Notes: generated by a model not told the origin, from the letters alone. Counted from the first letter of the stretch, positions 43,985-54,531 are shown. The stretch: DNA of 64,000 bases from Pseudoips prasinana (GCA_951640165.1 OX621254.1:28618001-28682000); one strand, 5' to 3'. Translations and numbers: made by a program.

Positions 43985-44110
43985 TTATTGCTAAGCTAAG
44001 CTAGTCGCAGTCGCGGGTTCTGTCCCTATCCAGGACAAATCTTTATGTGATGAGCACGATCATATATTCTGTGTCTGGGTGTTATTTATATAAAGATTTG
44101 TCAGTTGTGC
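43985..44110 (+). mobile_element. SINE-D-like element
   Basis: GTCGCGGGTTCTGTCCCTAT, then GTGATGAGCACGATCATATA and CTGTGTCTGGGTGTTATTTA. The head is eroded. Confidence 0.5.
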
Positions 44111-44189
44111 AAAGCTATTTATTTTGTCTTAACTCGCGGGTAGCCCGTTTTTTAAAACACAAACTATTTTCTCGACTTCGGAAATGCAC

Positions 44190-44545
44190 AAAGAATAATA
44201 AAATAAAAAAGATTAAAAATTCACGTAGGCTTAAAAACAGCACTAATTGTAAATAGTGAAGTTATTGTCAAATGAGATTATGTATAGGTTTAGTTATAAA
44301 AATTTAAAGTTTTAGTTATAATTTACTAAATTAATTCTCTGATTGATTCTGTCTATATAAAGGTAAGAATTCAGTATTATTATTATGCCGTATACCTTGT
44401 GTTTATAAATCGCGCTTTTATGCTACCACCGGATCCGATGCACCTCAACTGAGAAGACACAGCGAGACAAACTCAGCGGGTGTCTCGTCTACTGGCTTCA
44501 AAACGGCTCAGTTGAGACGCTCCGGCGAAACATAATATACAAAAT
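44190..44545 (-). pseudogene. LINE-F 3' end, diverged copy
   Basis: UTR with TTCACGTAGGCTTAAAAACA, then coding remnant (minus) YVSPERLNWAVLKPVD-like and VSLCLLSWGASDPVV-like, with frame breaks. Same end point as the other copies at the A-rich side. Confidence 0.6.
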
Positions 44546-44629
44546 AAATATACGAACTAAAATAAATATACCATTGAGTATTGATAACCCCCTTCTGTTA
44601 AAGTTAGTAGTTTAAGAAAGGTAGGGCAT

Positions 44630-44915
44630 AGCGTTCATTCGCTCAAAGAGCAGCCCGACTGGGGAAGTACCTCCACCTTACAGAAGACATTCCTTAATAA
44701 TAACATTTATCATTTTAATGTTGTGTTTCCGAGTGTGAGTAAGGTCGCCAGAGCACATCGGGGTGGGGGTTAGAGTCAGCAACACTTGTTTGCTGACTTT
44801 TAAAGGCCGACAACGCACCCGCAACACCTCTGGTGCTGCGAGGGTCCATGGGCGGCAGTGATCACTTACCATCAGGTGACCCGTTGCTCGTTTGTCGCCC
44901 TCTGATATAAAAAAA
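44630..44915 (+). repeat. Repeat K, uninterrupted copy
   Basis: TTCATTCGCTCAAAGAGCAG, GAGTAAGGTCGCCAGAGCAC, GGTCCATGGGCGGCAGTGAT and TTACCATCAGGTGACCCGTT, ending in an A run. Shows the pre-insertion arrangement for 8568-9105. Confidence 0.65.
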
Positions 44916-45284
44916 ATCATTAACATACCATTTAACAGTAGTTGCAAAAGGTCTCCGTACCTGCAAACAAAATATAAGAGATATTTTAATAAAATATCCA
45001 AAATGAGGTTTCCGCTCTACAAAACGGCTCTTGACTTTACATCGATTTTCACTACGGTGCACTAAAGTTGTGAAAATCTGATTTTAAACTCAACTCTAGG
45101 TAGCGAAGGTTGAAGCTTATAGACCGAGAGCCTATGGATATATATTACGGTGACAGAAAAGGTGACTATGAAACAAGATAAATATATGATGAAAAAATTT
45201 CAAATAATTAAATTGTCTCCAGAATGAATTAAAATATTTGTTACTCTTGTTACTTTTTCACGTAAAAATGAAACTTTACAATAA
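44916..45284. other. No recognisable feature
   Basis: AT-rich. Confidence 0.4.
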
Positions 45285-45597
45285 TCTATACATATAATAA
45301 AATCGTAGGAAAATCAAAACTGTACATTGAATATTTTTTTTAAAGGATACTTGGGGCGTGATCTACAATCGCTATCGAAGCCAAATATAAAGTTTTTAGA
45401 ATTTTTGTCTGTGTGTTTGTATGTATGTCCGGGCTAAACTCAAAAAGTACGGCAAGGATTTACTTCAAATTTTGCATGAATATTACTAAGAGGTCGGGTC
45501 AACATATAGGCTACATATTATCACGCTATCACCTACGGGGGAGAAGCTGTGATAATTTATAAAGTTTAACGCGGGTAAAACCGCGGGGCACAGCTAG
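45285..45597 (+). mobile_element. Non-autonomous Helitron, copy 2
   Basis: TCTATACATATAATAAAATC at the start. CGCGGGTAAAACCGCGGGGC forms a clean CGCGG/CCGCG stem with a GTAAAA loop, followed by ACAGCTAG. A precedes and T follows. 313 bp. Confidence 0.85.
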
Positions 45598-45599
45598 TA

Positions 45600-46002
45600 T
45601 AGCATAAACATCAAAATAACAGATATGCTACAATTTATAAAGATATTGTGTGAATTGTCCAAAATATGACGATAAATGTCAAGTAAGTAGGAAAAAATCT
45701 ACGCAATTAAATTTATACAACTAATTTTAAAGATGTCTAAAACGTGCATCAGATTCTTTTTTCGTCGTGGGCTCTTAGTCTACTTAGTAGAGCGACATTT
45801 GGAGTTCGGTAATAGAGTGAGGATTGAAACTACGTGTACGTTCCTTGCATTTTAGAAGTTAATAAGAAAAGTTCCCAAAGTAAAGTAGCATAGCTAAATG
45901 CTTTTTATTTTCTATGATTATGACCTACCTTCTCGTTTTAATTAAAAGTACGAGTCTGACTCGCATACTAAGTATTTCCTTTTTACAATTTTTTTAGGGT
46001 TC
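45600..46002. other. No recognisable feature
   Basis: Ends with GTACGAGTCTGACTCGCATA near 45948, possibly the outer end of another repeat H. Confidence 0.35.
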
Positions 46003-46442
46003 CGTACCCAAAGGGTAAAGCAGGACCCTATTAATAAGACTTCGCTGTCTGCCCGTCTGTCTGTCACCAGGCTGTATCTCATTAACCGTGATGCTTAGAC
46101 AGTTGAAATTTTCACTGATGATGTATTTTTGTTGCCGCTATAACAACAAAAAGTCATCATGTCAGCCGAAAGACGTCCACTGCTGGACAAAGGCCTCCCC
46201 CAAAGATCTCCACAATTGCCGGTCTTGCGCTATTCGCGTCCAGCTGTTTCCAGCGACCCGCACAAGATCATCGGTCCATCTTGTAGGGGGCCTGCCCACG
46301 CTGCGTCTTCCGGTTCGTGGTCGCCACTCAAGAACCTTTCTGCCCCAATGGCCATCGGAACAAAAAGTAAAAACAAAATAAAATAAATATTTAAGGGGGC
46401 TCCCATACAACAAACGTGAACGTTTTGCTAATTTTTGTGGAT
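46003..46442. repeat. Repeat H split by a LINE-T insertion
   Basis: TTCCGTACCCAAAGGGTAAA to GCTATAACAACAAAAAGT, then after the insertion AAAATAAAATAAATATTTAA and GGGGGCTCCCATACAACAAA. The order matches the uninterrupted copy at 4852-5050. Confidence 0.75.
46155..46358 (-). pseudogene. LINE-T (RTE-like) 3' end with 10-bp target duplication
   Basis: AACAAAAAGT occurs at both edges (46145-46154 and 46359-46368). Minus strand reads GHWGRKVLEWRPRTGRRSVG, RPPTRWTDDLVRVAGNSWTR, IAQDRQLWRSLGEAFVQQWT and SFG stop, ending in an ATGATG tail. The family provides the C-terminus of an endonuclease/reverse transcriptase; only about 60 residues are left after 5' truncation. Open and barely mutated, so a recent insertion. 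Confidence 0.8.
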
Positions 46443-46444
46443 AG

Positions 46445-46699
46445 TGGTCACTGTAACCTAGTTGATAGTGCTCCTGCCTACGAAGCTGGTGGTCCCGGGT
46501 TCGAATCCCGGTAAGTGCAAATATTTGTGTGATGAGCACGAATATTTGTTTCTGAGTCATGGATGTTTTCTATGTATATAAGTATTTATCTATCTATATA
46601 AGTATGTATATCGTCGCCTGGTACCCATAGTACAAGCTTCGGTTAGTTTGGGGCTAGGATGATCTGTGTGACAATGTCCCAAGATATTATTATTATTAT
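46445..46699 (+). mobile_element. SINE-A
   Basis: Full length with an ATTATTATT tail. Inserted at the far side of repeat H. Confidence 0.85.
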
Positions 46700-46976
46700 C
46701 TCTTGTCAGATGATCTGCCAATAGAATTCAATTACCGAGACGTTTATGTATTTACCTCGCTAGCCAAAAACGTGACATCTGGCCAAGTCCTAGGTAACAT
46801 ACCCACTAATTGGATTTTAGGAGCCGAGTGGTGCAGAAGTGTTCACTCACGACATATGACATGAGTTCATAGAATTATTCTATCTACTACTGGTGCCTAG
46901 ACTACAGTTACAATCGCTTTGTCAGTGACATGAATGACAATATTGACGTTATTGTAGGTTTAGAGTCGATTTCACA

Positions 46977-47557
46977 ACACGGTGAGTAAAAGGGCTCGAG
47001 CACGACAGCCATTGGACCTGACCCAACTGTGCCCCAACCTTTCACCCAAATACGCAGATGGCTACAGAGTCACACACACACACAATCCGAGAAATGGTGG
47101 TCCTCAGCATCGGGCTGCAGACAATCCAAAGAAGCAATGCCATGCCTGGATGGTAAGCTAACAAGGCGCCTACTGCGGCTAAACAGGAAATACCTGCGTA
47201 TCGTGGTGGGGACCATCACCGGACACTGCTCACTAAATAAACACTTCCACACTATCAGCATAACTGACAGCCCTCTGTGCAGAGCGTGCATGGACGCTGA
47301 AGAAACGGTCGCGCACGTGCTACTCGAGTGCACAGGCATCACAAAAATCCGGAAAGAAACCCTGGGATCACCGGGAACTATTACGGAAGCCCTGAGAAGT
47401 TTAGGAGACCTGATATACTTCTGGAGGGAGGTGGGCTGGATGGAATGAAGGCTGCCATGGCTCGCGTACAATGGTCCACATCGGGACTAAGTGCGGAAAC
47501 CACACCCACTAGCATATTAGTGGGGACAAATGATGATGATGATGACACGGTGAGTAA
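46977..47557 (+). mobile_element. LINE-R insertion with 13-bp target duplication
   Basis: ACACGGTGAGTAA is repeated exactly at 46977-46989 and 47545-47557. The insert is 46990-47544 (555 bp) and ends in a (TGA)n tail. This is a textbook 5'-truncated target-primed insertion. Confidence 0.9.
46990..47448 (+). pseudogene. LINE-R, C-terminal ORF fragment
   Basis: The frame is open from the insertion edge: QIRRWLQS, then LNRKYLRIVVGTITGHCSLN, KHFHTISITDSPLCRACMDA and EETVAHVLLECTGITKIRKE. The GH-x-LN-x-H...CR-x-C...H-x-LLEC pattern is typical of the region after the RNase H domain of several arthropod non-LTR retrotransposons. The protein would be the C-terminal part of the polymerase; the RT itself is lost through 5' truncation. 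Clade uncertain (R1/I-like or Jockey-like). Confidence 0.75.
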
Positions 47558-47559
47558 TC

Positions 47560-47605
47560 TTATAAATTTGACAGATTGGGGTAGCTTGATGTACTAGCGT
47601 CTGTA
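47560..47605. mobile_element. MITE-N end fragment
   Basis: AATTTGACAGATTGGGGTAG and CTAGCGTCTGTA. Only the right arm is present. Confidence 0.6.
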
Positions 47606-48094
47606 GATATAGAACTATCCAAAAACATTTAGGCCTGATATTATTTGTTTATTACTTATATTAATGGTTTTAAATGTAGTATGTTGCATGTGTCCAAAAT
47701 AAATATGTTTACCGTAATATGTTGTTTAATTAATATTACTTTATCTTGTAATTACAATATATAGCAATATTAACGGTATTTTTATATCGATTTATTAGTG
47801 TCGTACTGTAAACTTGCAGTTGACTTTTATTATATTTAATAACATTCGATACCAATAGACGGGGAACATATCAGAGTTTCTACGTTTTTTTATATATATA
47901 AATATACTGACTTGTCTTTACTGGAGGAATTTCGTAAGTGAATATGAATGTACTTATATTGCTAGAAGATAGTACCACCTTGTAAATTTATTAGCATTTT
48001 GGCTAGTTCATATATTGAGCCAGCTTGTAGAATGTTAGTACGAGGATAAAACAAAATTAGTACTTGCTTACAGCAATTTATGTCTATTTAGTTA
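47606..48094. other. No recognisable feature
   Basis: AT-rich. Confidence 0.4.
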
Positions 48095-48200
48095 CTAGCT
48101 GTGCCCGCAACTTCGATCGCGTGGTTTATGAAAACTAAACCTCGTCATTTAGATAAGAAAGCTATAAGAGGGGAAAGCCACGGACTTATAAATAAATTGC
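48095..48200 (-). mobile_element. Helitron 3' end
   Basis: Minus-strand terminus GCGATCGAAGTTGCGGGCAC then AGCTAG before T. The inner boundary is not clear. Confidence 0.55.
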
Positions 48201-48394
48201 GAATTATGGACTTCTAACTTTATTCAATGAGGCACTTATGTTAATCCTTCTCTAAATACTATGTTAACGGTGGAATCACCGGGAGCATATACTGATTTCA
48301 TTAACTCTTCTTTCCTGGTACAGTTTATCCTCCTTTAGAATGCTCTTCCCCAGAAATAAGAATGTAGGTATTTGTGTATTCTATATAACCTCAG

Positions 48395-48550
48395 ATTTTA
48401 ATTTTCTTACTCACTGTCCTTATAGTGCATCTACCATGTTTTCTCTGCATCACCCCAAGGTTGACTGGCAGAGAATGCCTTTGGCATTAAGTCCGCCTCT
48501 GTACATTGTTGTGCATAAAGTTATAAATAAAAAAAATAAAATAAAAAAAT
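48395..48550 (+). mobile_element. LINE 3'-end with A-rich tail
   Basis: CCCCAAGGTTGACTGGCAGA, ATGCCTTTGGCATTAAGTCC and CCTCTGTACATTGTTGTGCA, ending in an A/T-rich tail. Part of the insertion inside the duplication. Confidence 0.5.
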
Positions 48551-48655
48551 ATACAAAAACGTTCGGGGGATTCCTGAGACATACTTATCCTCATCCTATT
48601 GGCATTTCGGCTACGCAGCGAAAGTGATTTTTGATGTGATTAGTTCCTATCACAA

Positions 48656-48908
48656 TATTTTCTTTTTGACTTCGACTTCTACTTGGACTTCGACTTGACT
48701 TCGACTTTGACTTCGACTGCGACTTATACTTCGACTTCGACTGCGACTTATACTTCGACTTCGACTTCGACATGACTTCGACTTTGACTTCGACTGCGAC
48801 TTATACTTCAACTTCGACATCGACTTCGACTTCGACTTCGACTGCGACTTATACTTCGACTTCGACTTCAACTGCGACTTATACTTCGACTTCGACTTCT
48901 GCATATTA
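48656..48908. repeat. Hexanucleotide low-complexity tract (CGACTT)n
   Basis: Built from GACTTC hexamers with an emerging 24-bp higher-order unit (GACTTCGACTGCGACTTATA CTTC). The long frames on both strands (Ser/Lys- or Thr/Ser-rich) are artefacts of the six-base period. Confidence 0.9.
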
Positions 48909-49310
48909 CTTTTACAAAATAATGTCGATGTTTCACATCTGCCAGGCGTCCCGTGACGGCTCACATTTTTTTTTTCTAGAAGGCATTTTCAAGGAATATA
49001 GCACACCAATAAATCAAATAAATTGTGTTAGTGAAAACCACAACAATGAAGAAATTACCAAAAACTATAAATTTTAAACAACGAACAGTCAGTCGGACAT
49101 GCTCGAATAAATACAAATCGTCTGTGCGTGTCGCGGTACAATCTACAGATTTATTATTAGTATAGATAGATATTTAGTTCTCTTAAGACATATACGTATC
49201 GCCTTTTTGTTATTTCAAGAAATAATAAAAAAGGGTTAATTTTTGGTACAGGAATAGGTACCTATTATTAAACATATAGAATCTAAGATAAATAGTAATG
49301 GTATACTGAT

Positions 49311-49656
49311 GATGATGTCCTCCCGACCGATTTTCGGCCACGGCGGCCAGTCTTAATGAAGACTAGCCAATTGCGCAGGACATATTAGCAAACACAGGGT
49401 CACTTTCTATTCCATCACTCTCATGATCCGATGGGACTACTAGCGACACCACCGGAAAGAGGTCAGTACAGGACCGACGGCTTTGCTCTCCGAGGCACGG
49501 GGGTGTAATACCGCCAACTTCCAGACTTCGGGCTGATACTGAGAAATTTCTATTTACGGAAAAATCCCAAAATCACTTTTTGGACCGACCCGGGATTTGA
49601 ACCAAGGACCTCATTATCTGCGGGTGAACACGCTACCGCTAGACCAACGAGGCAGT
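49311..49656 (-). mobile_element. SINE-C, near full length
   Basis: Tail TGATGATGATG at the left, head CTGCCTCGTTGGTCTAGCGG at the right. A small deletion removes the GTGCACAAGTGTGTG segment. Confidence 0.8.
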
Positions 49657-49674
49657 CTTCAGGAAGTGTTAATG

Positions 49675-49945
49675 CTTCTCTAAATACTATGTGTGTACTA
49701 ACGGTGGAATCACCTGGAGCATATACAAAAATGTTCGGGAGATTTCTGAGACCTACTTATTCTCATCCTATTGGCATCTCAACTACGCAGCGAAAGGTTT
49801 TTTTTTGTACTAGAAGGCATTTTCAATCAAAGTAGCAAATAAATTCAATCAAGTGTAAGGTGAAAACCAAAACAACTAAGAAATTACCGAAAACTATAAA
49901 ATTACGAATTTTAAGCAACGAACAGTCAGTCGGTAATGCTCGAAT
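49675..49945. repeat. Local duplication, compact copy
   Basis: Counterpart of 48225-49100 without the insertion or hexanucleotide tract. Directly follows SINE-C. Confidence 0.7.
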
Positions 49946-49957
49946 AAATAATAATAA

Positions 49958-50160
49958 TAACCTGGCACATTATTTATACACGGCTATTTGATCCCAAACT
50001 AAGCAACGCTTGTACTATGGAAACCAGATAACTGCTATACTACTTTTCTTTTGTAAATACATACTTATATAGATAATTACACCCGGACTCAGGACAAACA
50101 GAGATTATGTTCATGCACACAAATATCTGTCTTTTGCCAACCACCCCAACAGTACCATGT
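49958..50160 (-). mobile_element. SINE-B, head eroded
   Basis: 3' module and TATATAGATAATTACACCCG body clear. The B box is lost and TTTGCCAACCACCC remains of the head. Confidence 0.7.
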
Positions 50161-50197
50161 TAGTTATCCCAAGATATTTATTTAATTATTATATATA

Positions 50198-50202
<5 letters not shown>

Positions 50203-50254
<52 letters not shown>
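50203..50254. repeat. (TA)n microsatellite
   Basis: About 26 uninterrupted TA units. Confidence 0.95.
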
Positions 50255-50258
<4 letters not shown>

Positions 50259-50259
50259 G

Positions 50260-50522
50260 GCGCCTATATATACGCATAAACTCAATTAAAAAAAAATCTT
50301 GTCACTAAGTTGGCACAACTGTTCTATATTGGCACGGAGTTTAGTACCATATGCCATTTAGCTTGTTTACGGTGTACGATTTTTATCTCAAATGTGTTTT
50401 GCGGATTTTAAACCGGATAAAAACATCAAATGAAGAGTTTTTCTGAGATTTTGTATCGCAAATGGAATTTCGTGTTTCGTGCATTTCTTGAGAGTCATTG
50501 TACTTCTACTTTTCTTTTAAAG
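50260..50522. other. No recognisable feature
   Basis: AT-rich. Confidence 0.4.
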
Positions 50523-50700
50523 AAACTGGCCTATTGGTTTAGTCGTAAGTGACACTGACTGCTAAGCCAGAGGTCGCGGGTTTGATTCCCACGGACGAAT
50601 CTTGTGTGATGAACGCGATTTTTTGTTTTGTGTCTGAGAGTAATTAACCTATAATAAGTATGTATTTAGTAATATATAACTATATTTATCAGTTGTTTTT
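50523..50700 (+). mobile_element. SINE-D, longest copy
   Basis: ACTGGCCTATTGGTTTAGTC, B box GGGTTTGATTCCCACGG, TGTGTGATGAACGCGATTTT, TGTGTCTGAGAGTAATTAAC and a TATAATAAGTATGTATTTAG body. Confidence 0.7.
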
Positions 50701-50965
50701 AAATAAAATAAATAAATAAAAAAGGTTTTTATTCACGTAGACTTTAAAAAAGCGCCTTTAAATAGTCAGAACATGTTTGTAGTAATATAGTTGTATACAT
50801 TATTATTTCTAGTAACATAGAAATTTAGGTAAACATTGTATGAAAACATTTATAAGAATTATTTTATTATAGCAATGATATTTAGCTAGCTCGTATCAAA
50901 TTATTGTCAAGAGATTATGTTTAATTATCTAGTTTAAGTCCAATATTTTTACTACATATTTTGTT
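50701..50965 (-). mobile_element. LINE-F 3' UTR
   Basis: A-rich edge AAATAAATAAATAAAAAAGG, then TATTCACGTAGACTTTAAAA. No coding part. Inserted at the end of SINE-D. Confidence 0.65.
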
Positions 50966-50969
50966 TCTT

Positions 50970-51035
50970 TGCCATACTCATGGCTCTGCCTAGTTTACGA
51001 CCAGATGGTACTGTGTTCGTTGTAAAAAAAGAACC
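50970..51035 (+). mobile_element. Decayed SINE 3' module
   Basis: CATGGCTCTGCCTAGTTTAC, like 2590-2620. Confidence 0.35.
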
Positions 51036-51200
51036 AGGACCAAATACTCTTAGGTACACCTTTTATCGCAATATGATCATGGTGTTAATGGCCATTGTAC
51101 CTTTATACTCTAATGAATTTTGGTAACCGCACTTTTCAGGGACGGGGTTGTAGCCGGCAGTGCGCGAGGGCATCCTTATTGTCTATTGCAACGTCATAAG

Positions 51201-51381
51201 TGCCTCTAGCACGAGTTCCTGCAGTTTACTTACTCGATCACACGTATAGTTTTGTCCCATACATTGAGCACCAGAGTTTTAGTTCTTAATAGTTTCCGCG
51301 AGAGGCGCTGGTGCTCAATGTATGGGAAGAAACTGTACGTGTGATTTAGTAAGTAAATTGCAGGAACTCTTGCTAGAGGCA
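51201..51381. mobile_element. MITE-Z, 73-bp inverted arms
   Basis: Arms 51201-51273 and 51309-51381 pair with a handful of differences (TGCCTCTAGCACGAGTTCCT outer, CCCATACATTGAGCACCA inner) around a 35-nt centre. Confidence 0.75.
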
Positions 51382-51494
51382 AAGCTATGGTTACCAGTTA
51401 CTTACTATATATCCTTACTGTCTGGTTTGATATAATATAGAAATAGCCCCGTGTAGGTGGGGTTACCCATTCTTTGTTAAGCAAAACTGACTTT

Positions 51495-52110
51495 GAAGGT
51501 TGCTTGTTCGACCGCAGATAAAGAGGTTCTGGGTTCAAATCACGGATCGGCCCAAAAACTAATTTAGAAACTTCCTCTATAGGAAAAAACACAGTATCAA
51601 CCCGGAGTCTGGGAGTATTTATTCTATTTTTATTCACTAATCATCATCATAATTAATCAATCAATATAATCTAATATTAAATAAATGTAAAAACTACTAT
51701 TCGCTACCGATGTCAGCGTGCTCTTCAGGGAGTTTGGGCCTAGCATCTTTATTACAAGTTATTTTAAAAATAACTTAGCGAAGATGCTAGTCACCACACA
51801 AATCTATGTGACCTAGCATCGTAATGAACCTCTATATTTTTATTGTACCAGTATGCTACACATACTGTATTGTTAAGCACACTTAGTATACCTAAATGTA
51901 CTCAATGAATTTGATGTGGTGAAATAAATAAATTATTATTATTAAAAATTATTATTTGCATCCCCTTGAATCTGAGTGCACGCAATGCCGTGAGGCCTAT
52001 AACCGCTTTCCTGTCATGTCGCTAGTCGTCCCATCGGATCATGAGAGTGATGGAATAGAAATTGCCCTTGTGTTTGCGCTCACTTGTGCACTATAATATG
52101 CCCTAGCAGA
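51495..52110 (+). mobile_element. SINE-C, split and diverged
   Basis: Head part 51495-51625 (CGACCGCAGATAAAGAGGTT, B box GGGTTCAAATC). Body resumes near 51968 and continues to CACTATAATATGCCCTAGCA. The 340 bp between, including an AATAAATAAATTATTATTAT end, looks like a later insertion. Confidence 0.6.
51740..51790. repeat. Imperfect palindrome
   Basis: CTAGCATCTT and AAGTTATTTT on the left pair with AAAATAACTT and AAGATGCTAG on the right around an unpaired middle. Confidence 0.5.
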
Positions 52111-52325
52111 TGGCCGACGACCACCGGTAGAACATAATTATCAGCCCAATCTCCTAAATTAATAATTGTCTCTATTCAAAGTCTCAACATCTCGGATATA
52201 ATCATGACTTTCCGAGTCAGTAAGTAATAAAGTTATACTTGAGTTGATTTACCTCTGAAATTAGATTAATCTGAGGTGTCGTTGAAGATGCCTTTAGTAT
52301 GAGATCTGACAATACAATTTCTACG

Positions 52326-52550
52326 CTCATATAAATATCCTGGGACATTATTCACACACGGGCATCTGATCCTATACTAAGCAGAGCTTGTACTATGGAA
52401 ACCAGATAACTGATATACTACATATACTACTTTTATTTTGTAAATACTTACTTATATAGATAATTACACCCAGACTCAGGACAAACAGACATTATAATTT
52501 ACAACCCGTGGCGTGGAAAGCAAGCGTTTACCAAACCCACCAACAGGCGA
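52326..52550 (-). mobile_element. SINE-B
   Basis: Complete 3' module. The B box is deleted (GACATTATAATTTACAACCC in its place). Head GTTGGTGGGTTTGGTAAACG. Confidence 0.7.
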
Positions 52551-52740
52551 TTTTAGTTTAAATGTTTTAGAACGAGACTTAACAGTTTTCTTAACTGAAT
52601 TTTATAAATCTCTATCGCCCTTATTTGAAAATACGACAGAAACAGGAAAGGAAATACTTTTTGAGTGATTTTATTTATAGTTTATAAGTATTATGTCAGG
52701 CAGATGGTAACTTAAGGAGTTCAGAAGTTGTTTACCTTAT

Positions 52741-53400
52741 TTACCTTTTTTAAAAAAAAGGATGTTATACCTAACTTAGAAAATTAACATACCGTCCACT
52801 TCTTAGTAGGTTGTCACGTCAGCGTATGGGCGCTTCAAACTCAAACTCACTCAAAAGTCATTTATTCCGTCAAAATATTACATTTGTGTGGAATCGTATT
52901 TTTTTTGACCCTACCGTGCAGTGCATGTCTTGGCAGCTACTGAGAAACACTGCCAGAAAACTCAGTAGGAATCCTTTTTTTAAACATTTATTTCTTAATA
53001 TAAAATTACATTGTATGTACTCAAATGTGTTAATCTAGAGCGACTCAATCCCATGCCGTTTTGACACTTAGATAATCAGAAGTTTTGTACTAAGCCCTGC
53101 TACACAATTTGGCTTTTAGAGTCCTTTTAAAAGCTTGTAAAAGATTTTACTTTTTTGTAAGTAGGTTAGAAAACTAACATACCGCCCTTTTCTTATTAGG
53201 TTGCCATTGCAGCGTATGTGTGTTTATAAAAGACATTATTTTTTTTCAAATTAACAAACTGACTTCTTCTTAACAGTAAGTGGTCACCACAGACCAAGGG
53301 CGCTTGTATAAGGCTTTACTTTTTACAACTAAGATAGCAAATTAACATACCACCCTCTTCACATTAAGTGGTTAATTCTAAATAATATTATTTTATCCTG
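52741..53400. repeat. Diverged direct repeats (motif AAATTAACATACCG...)
   Basis: TTAGAAAATTAACATACCGT...GCGTATG at 52776-52828, TTAGAAAACTAACATACCGC...GCGTATG at 53166-53218, and a weaker form near 53335-53375. The LINE-O fragment lies between the first two. Confidence 0.5.
52835..53160 (-). pseudogene. LINE-O 3' end, copy 4
   Basis: UTR TTATTCCGTCAAAATATTAC, CCCTACCGTGCAGTGCATGT and AACTCAGTAGGAATCC. Coding remnant (minus) ends YLSVKTAWD. Confidence 0.65.
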
Positions 53401-53442
53401 TAGGTGTCTCTAGACTTCCTACGAGTCTACACCTCCTAGGAT

Positions 53443-54520
53443 TGACCTCTATCAACCCGAGGGAATATCTCCCAGAGAACGCACAGCGAGACGCTCTTTC
53501 TTCTTCTTCTTAGCGTGTTGATGACAATCTAAATTAAGTCAGCCCAGAATTCGGCTACGCGTTGAGCGTTGTCAGTAGCGTCCATTAGATCTTGTAACGT
53601 GCAGGCATTAGGGCACGCAGGACATTTTAACAAGTGTGCCATAGTTTGAGGAACAGAACCACACTTGCACTCTAGGTTGGAAATGTTTAAAAATCCCCAC
53701 CTGAGCAGGTTTTCCTTGCTTCGACCAACTTGGGTCCGGAGTCTATTCAGGGACTTCCAGGATGGCCACGGCAACTTGTGTCCGGGCGGAAGGTTTTCAG
53801 CGGGAGGGACGAATGGGATGGATAGGCAAGCACTGTCTCGCCACAGTTTTAGCCGTGTCTTGGACCGTTCACCAGAAACTGGAAGCACACACTTCAGGAA
53901 ACTTTTTCGACTTTTAAGCCTTTGTGCCACAAGGTTACTGTTGTGCATAAGGTGCCGTGTATCGTTGCTCATTTTAGACCTTTGGTTGGAGCTTGCCACC
54001 GTTCTGCGAACACCTGGTGGCGCTATGCCTGCCAGCGGATATAACATCTGGAGCGGCGTCGGTTTGAGACAACCAGTGATGATCCGGCATGTTTCATTCA
54101 AAGCGGTATCCACTAATTTTGCGTGGGCTGAACGACTCCATACGGGGCACGCGAATTCTCCAAATGATAAAGCTAGCGCTAGTCCAGAAGTCCGCATGAC
54201 ATCAGGCGAAGCACCCCATTTATAGCACACAAGGCGTTGCAAGATATTGTTGCGACTTGAGATTGCACTTTCTGCTTGATGTTCTTGCAGTTTTTATTAA
54301 ATGTAAGTGATCTATCCAAAGTAACATCAAGATATTTTGGGAAGCAACTGTGCTCGATGGCACTTTGTGTACTACGGGTAACACCATCATACTGCGATCG
54401 CCAACCCGTCTACCAAGCGTGGTGATTATGGCATTACCCTCCAAATGATGAACATAACTCCATTGTGGATTTTTTTGTTTTGTGGAAGAATCTTTATTCA
54501 GCTGAAATGATGATGATGAC
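53443..54520 (+). mobile_element. LINE-T tail (subfamily 3) interrupted by LINE-J
   Basis: Left half 53443-53510 (CAACCCGAGGGAATATCTCC). Right half about 54358-54520 (CATACTGCGATCGCCAACCC, TTATTCAGCTGAAATGATGA). The two halves are contiguous in the copy at 33930-34158. Confidence 0.65.
53511..54357 (-). pseudogene. LINE-J, reverse-transcriptase C-terminal fragment
   Basis: Minus strand begins AIEHSCFPKYLDVTLDRSLT, then KQKVQSQVATISCNALC. After a frameshift near 54230 comes a 237-codon frame: KWGASPDVMRTSGLALALSF, EFACPVWSRSAHAKLVDTAL, NETCRIITGCLKPTPLQML, then SRKSFLKCV, LRTQVGRSKENLLRWGFLN, a CKCG and HLLKCPAC cysteine pattern and a stop. This is the thumb and C-terminal Cys/His-like tail of a Jockey/CR1-type polymerase; the palm with FxDD is lost to 5' truncation. 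The tail on this strand is (AAG)n (TTCTTCTTCTTC on plus at about 53500-53511). One frameshift only, so moderately young. Confidence 0.75.
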
Positions 54521-54531
54521 AGCTTATGTGC

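Larger units (their letters stand above)
48225..49100. repeat. Local duplication, expanded copy
   Basis: Blocks ACTATGTTAACGGTGGAATC, TTCGGGGGATTCCTGAGAC, CATCCTATTGGCATTTCGGC, CTAGAAGGCATTTTCAA and CGAACAGTCAGTCGG occur in the same order at 49675-49945. Relative to that copy, this one carries a 258-bp insertion (about 48292-48550) with an A-rich 3' end and the hexanucleotide tract at 48656-48908. Confidence 0.7.

Noticed and set aside
48591..48964. Ser/Lys-rich frames resembling SR or RS proteins
   Set aside because: Direct products of the (CGACTT)n repeat; the opposite strand gives similarly long Thr/Ser frames.
53665..54225. 186-codon plus-strand frame
   Set aside because: It is the antisense shadow of the LINE-J coding fragment on the minus strand.
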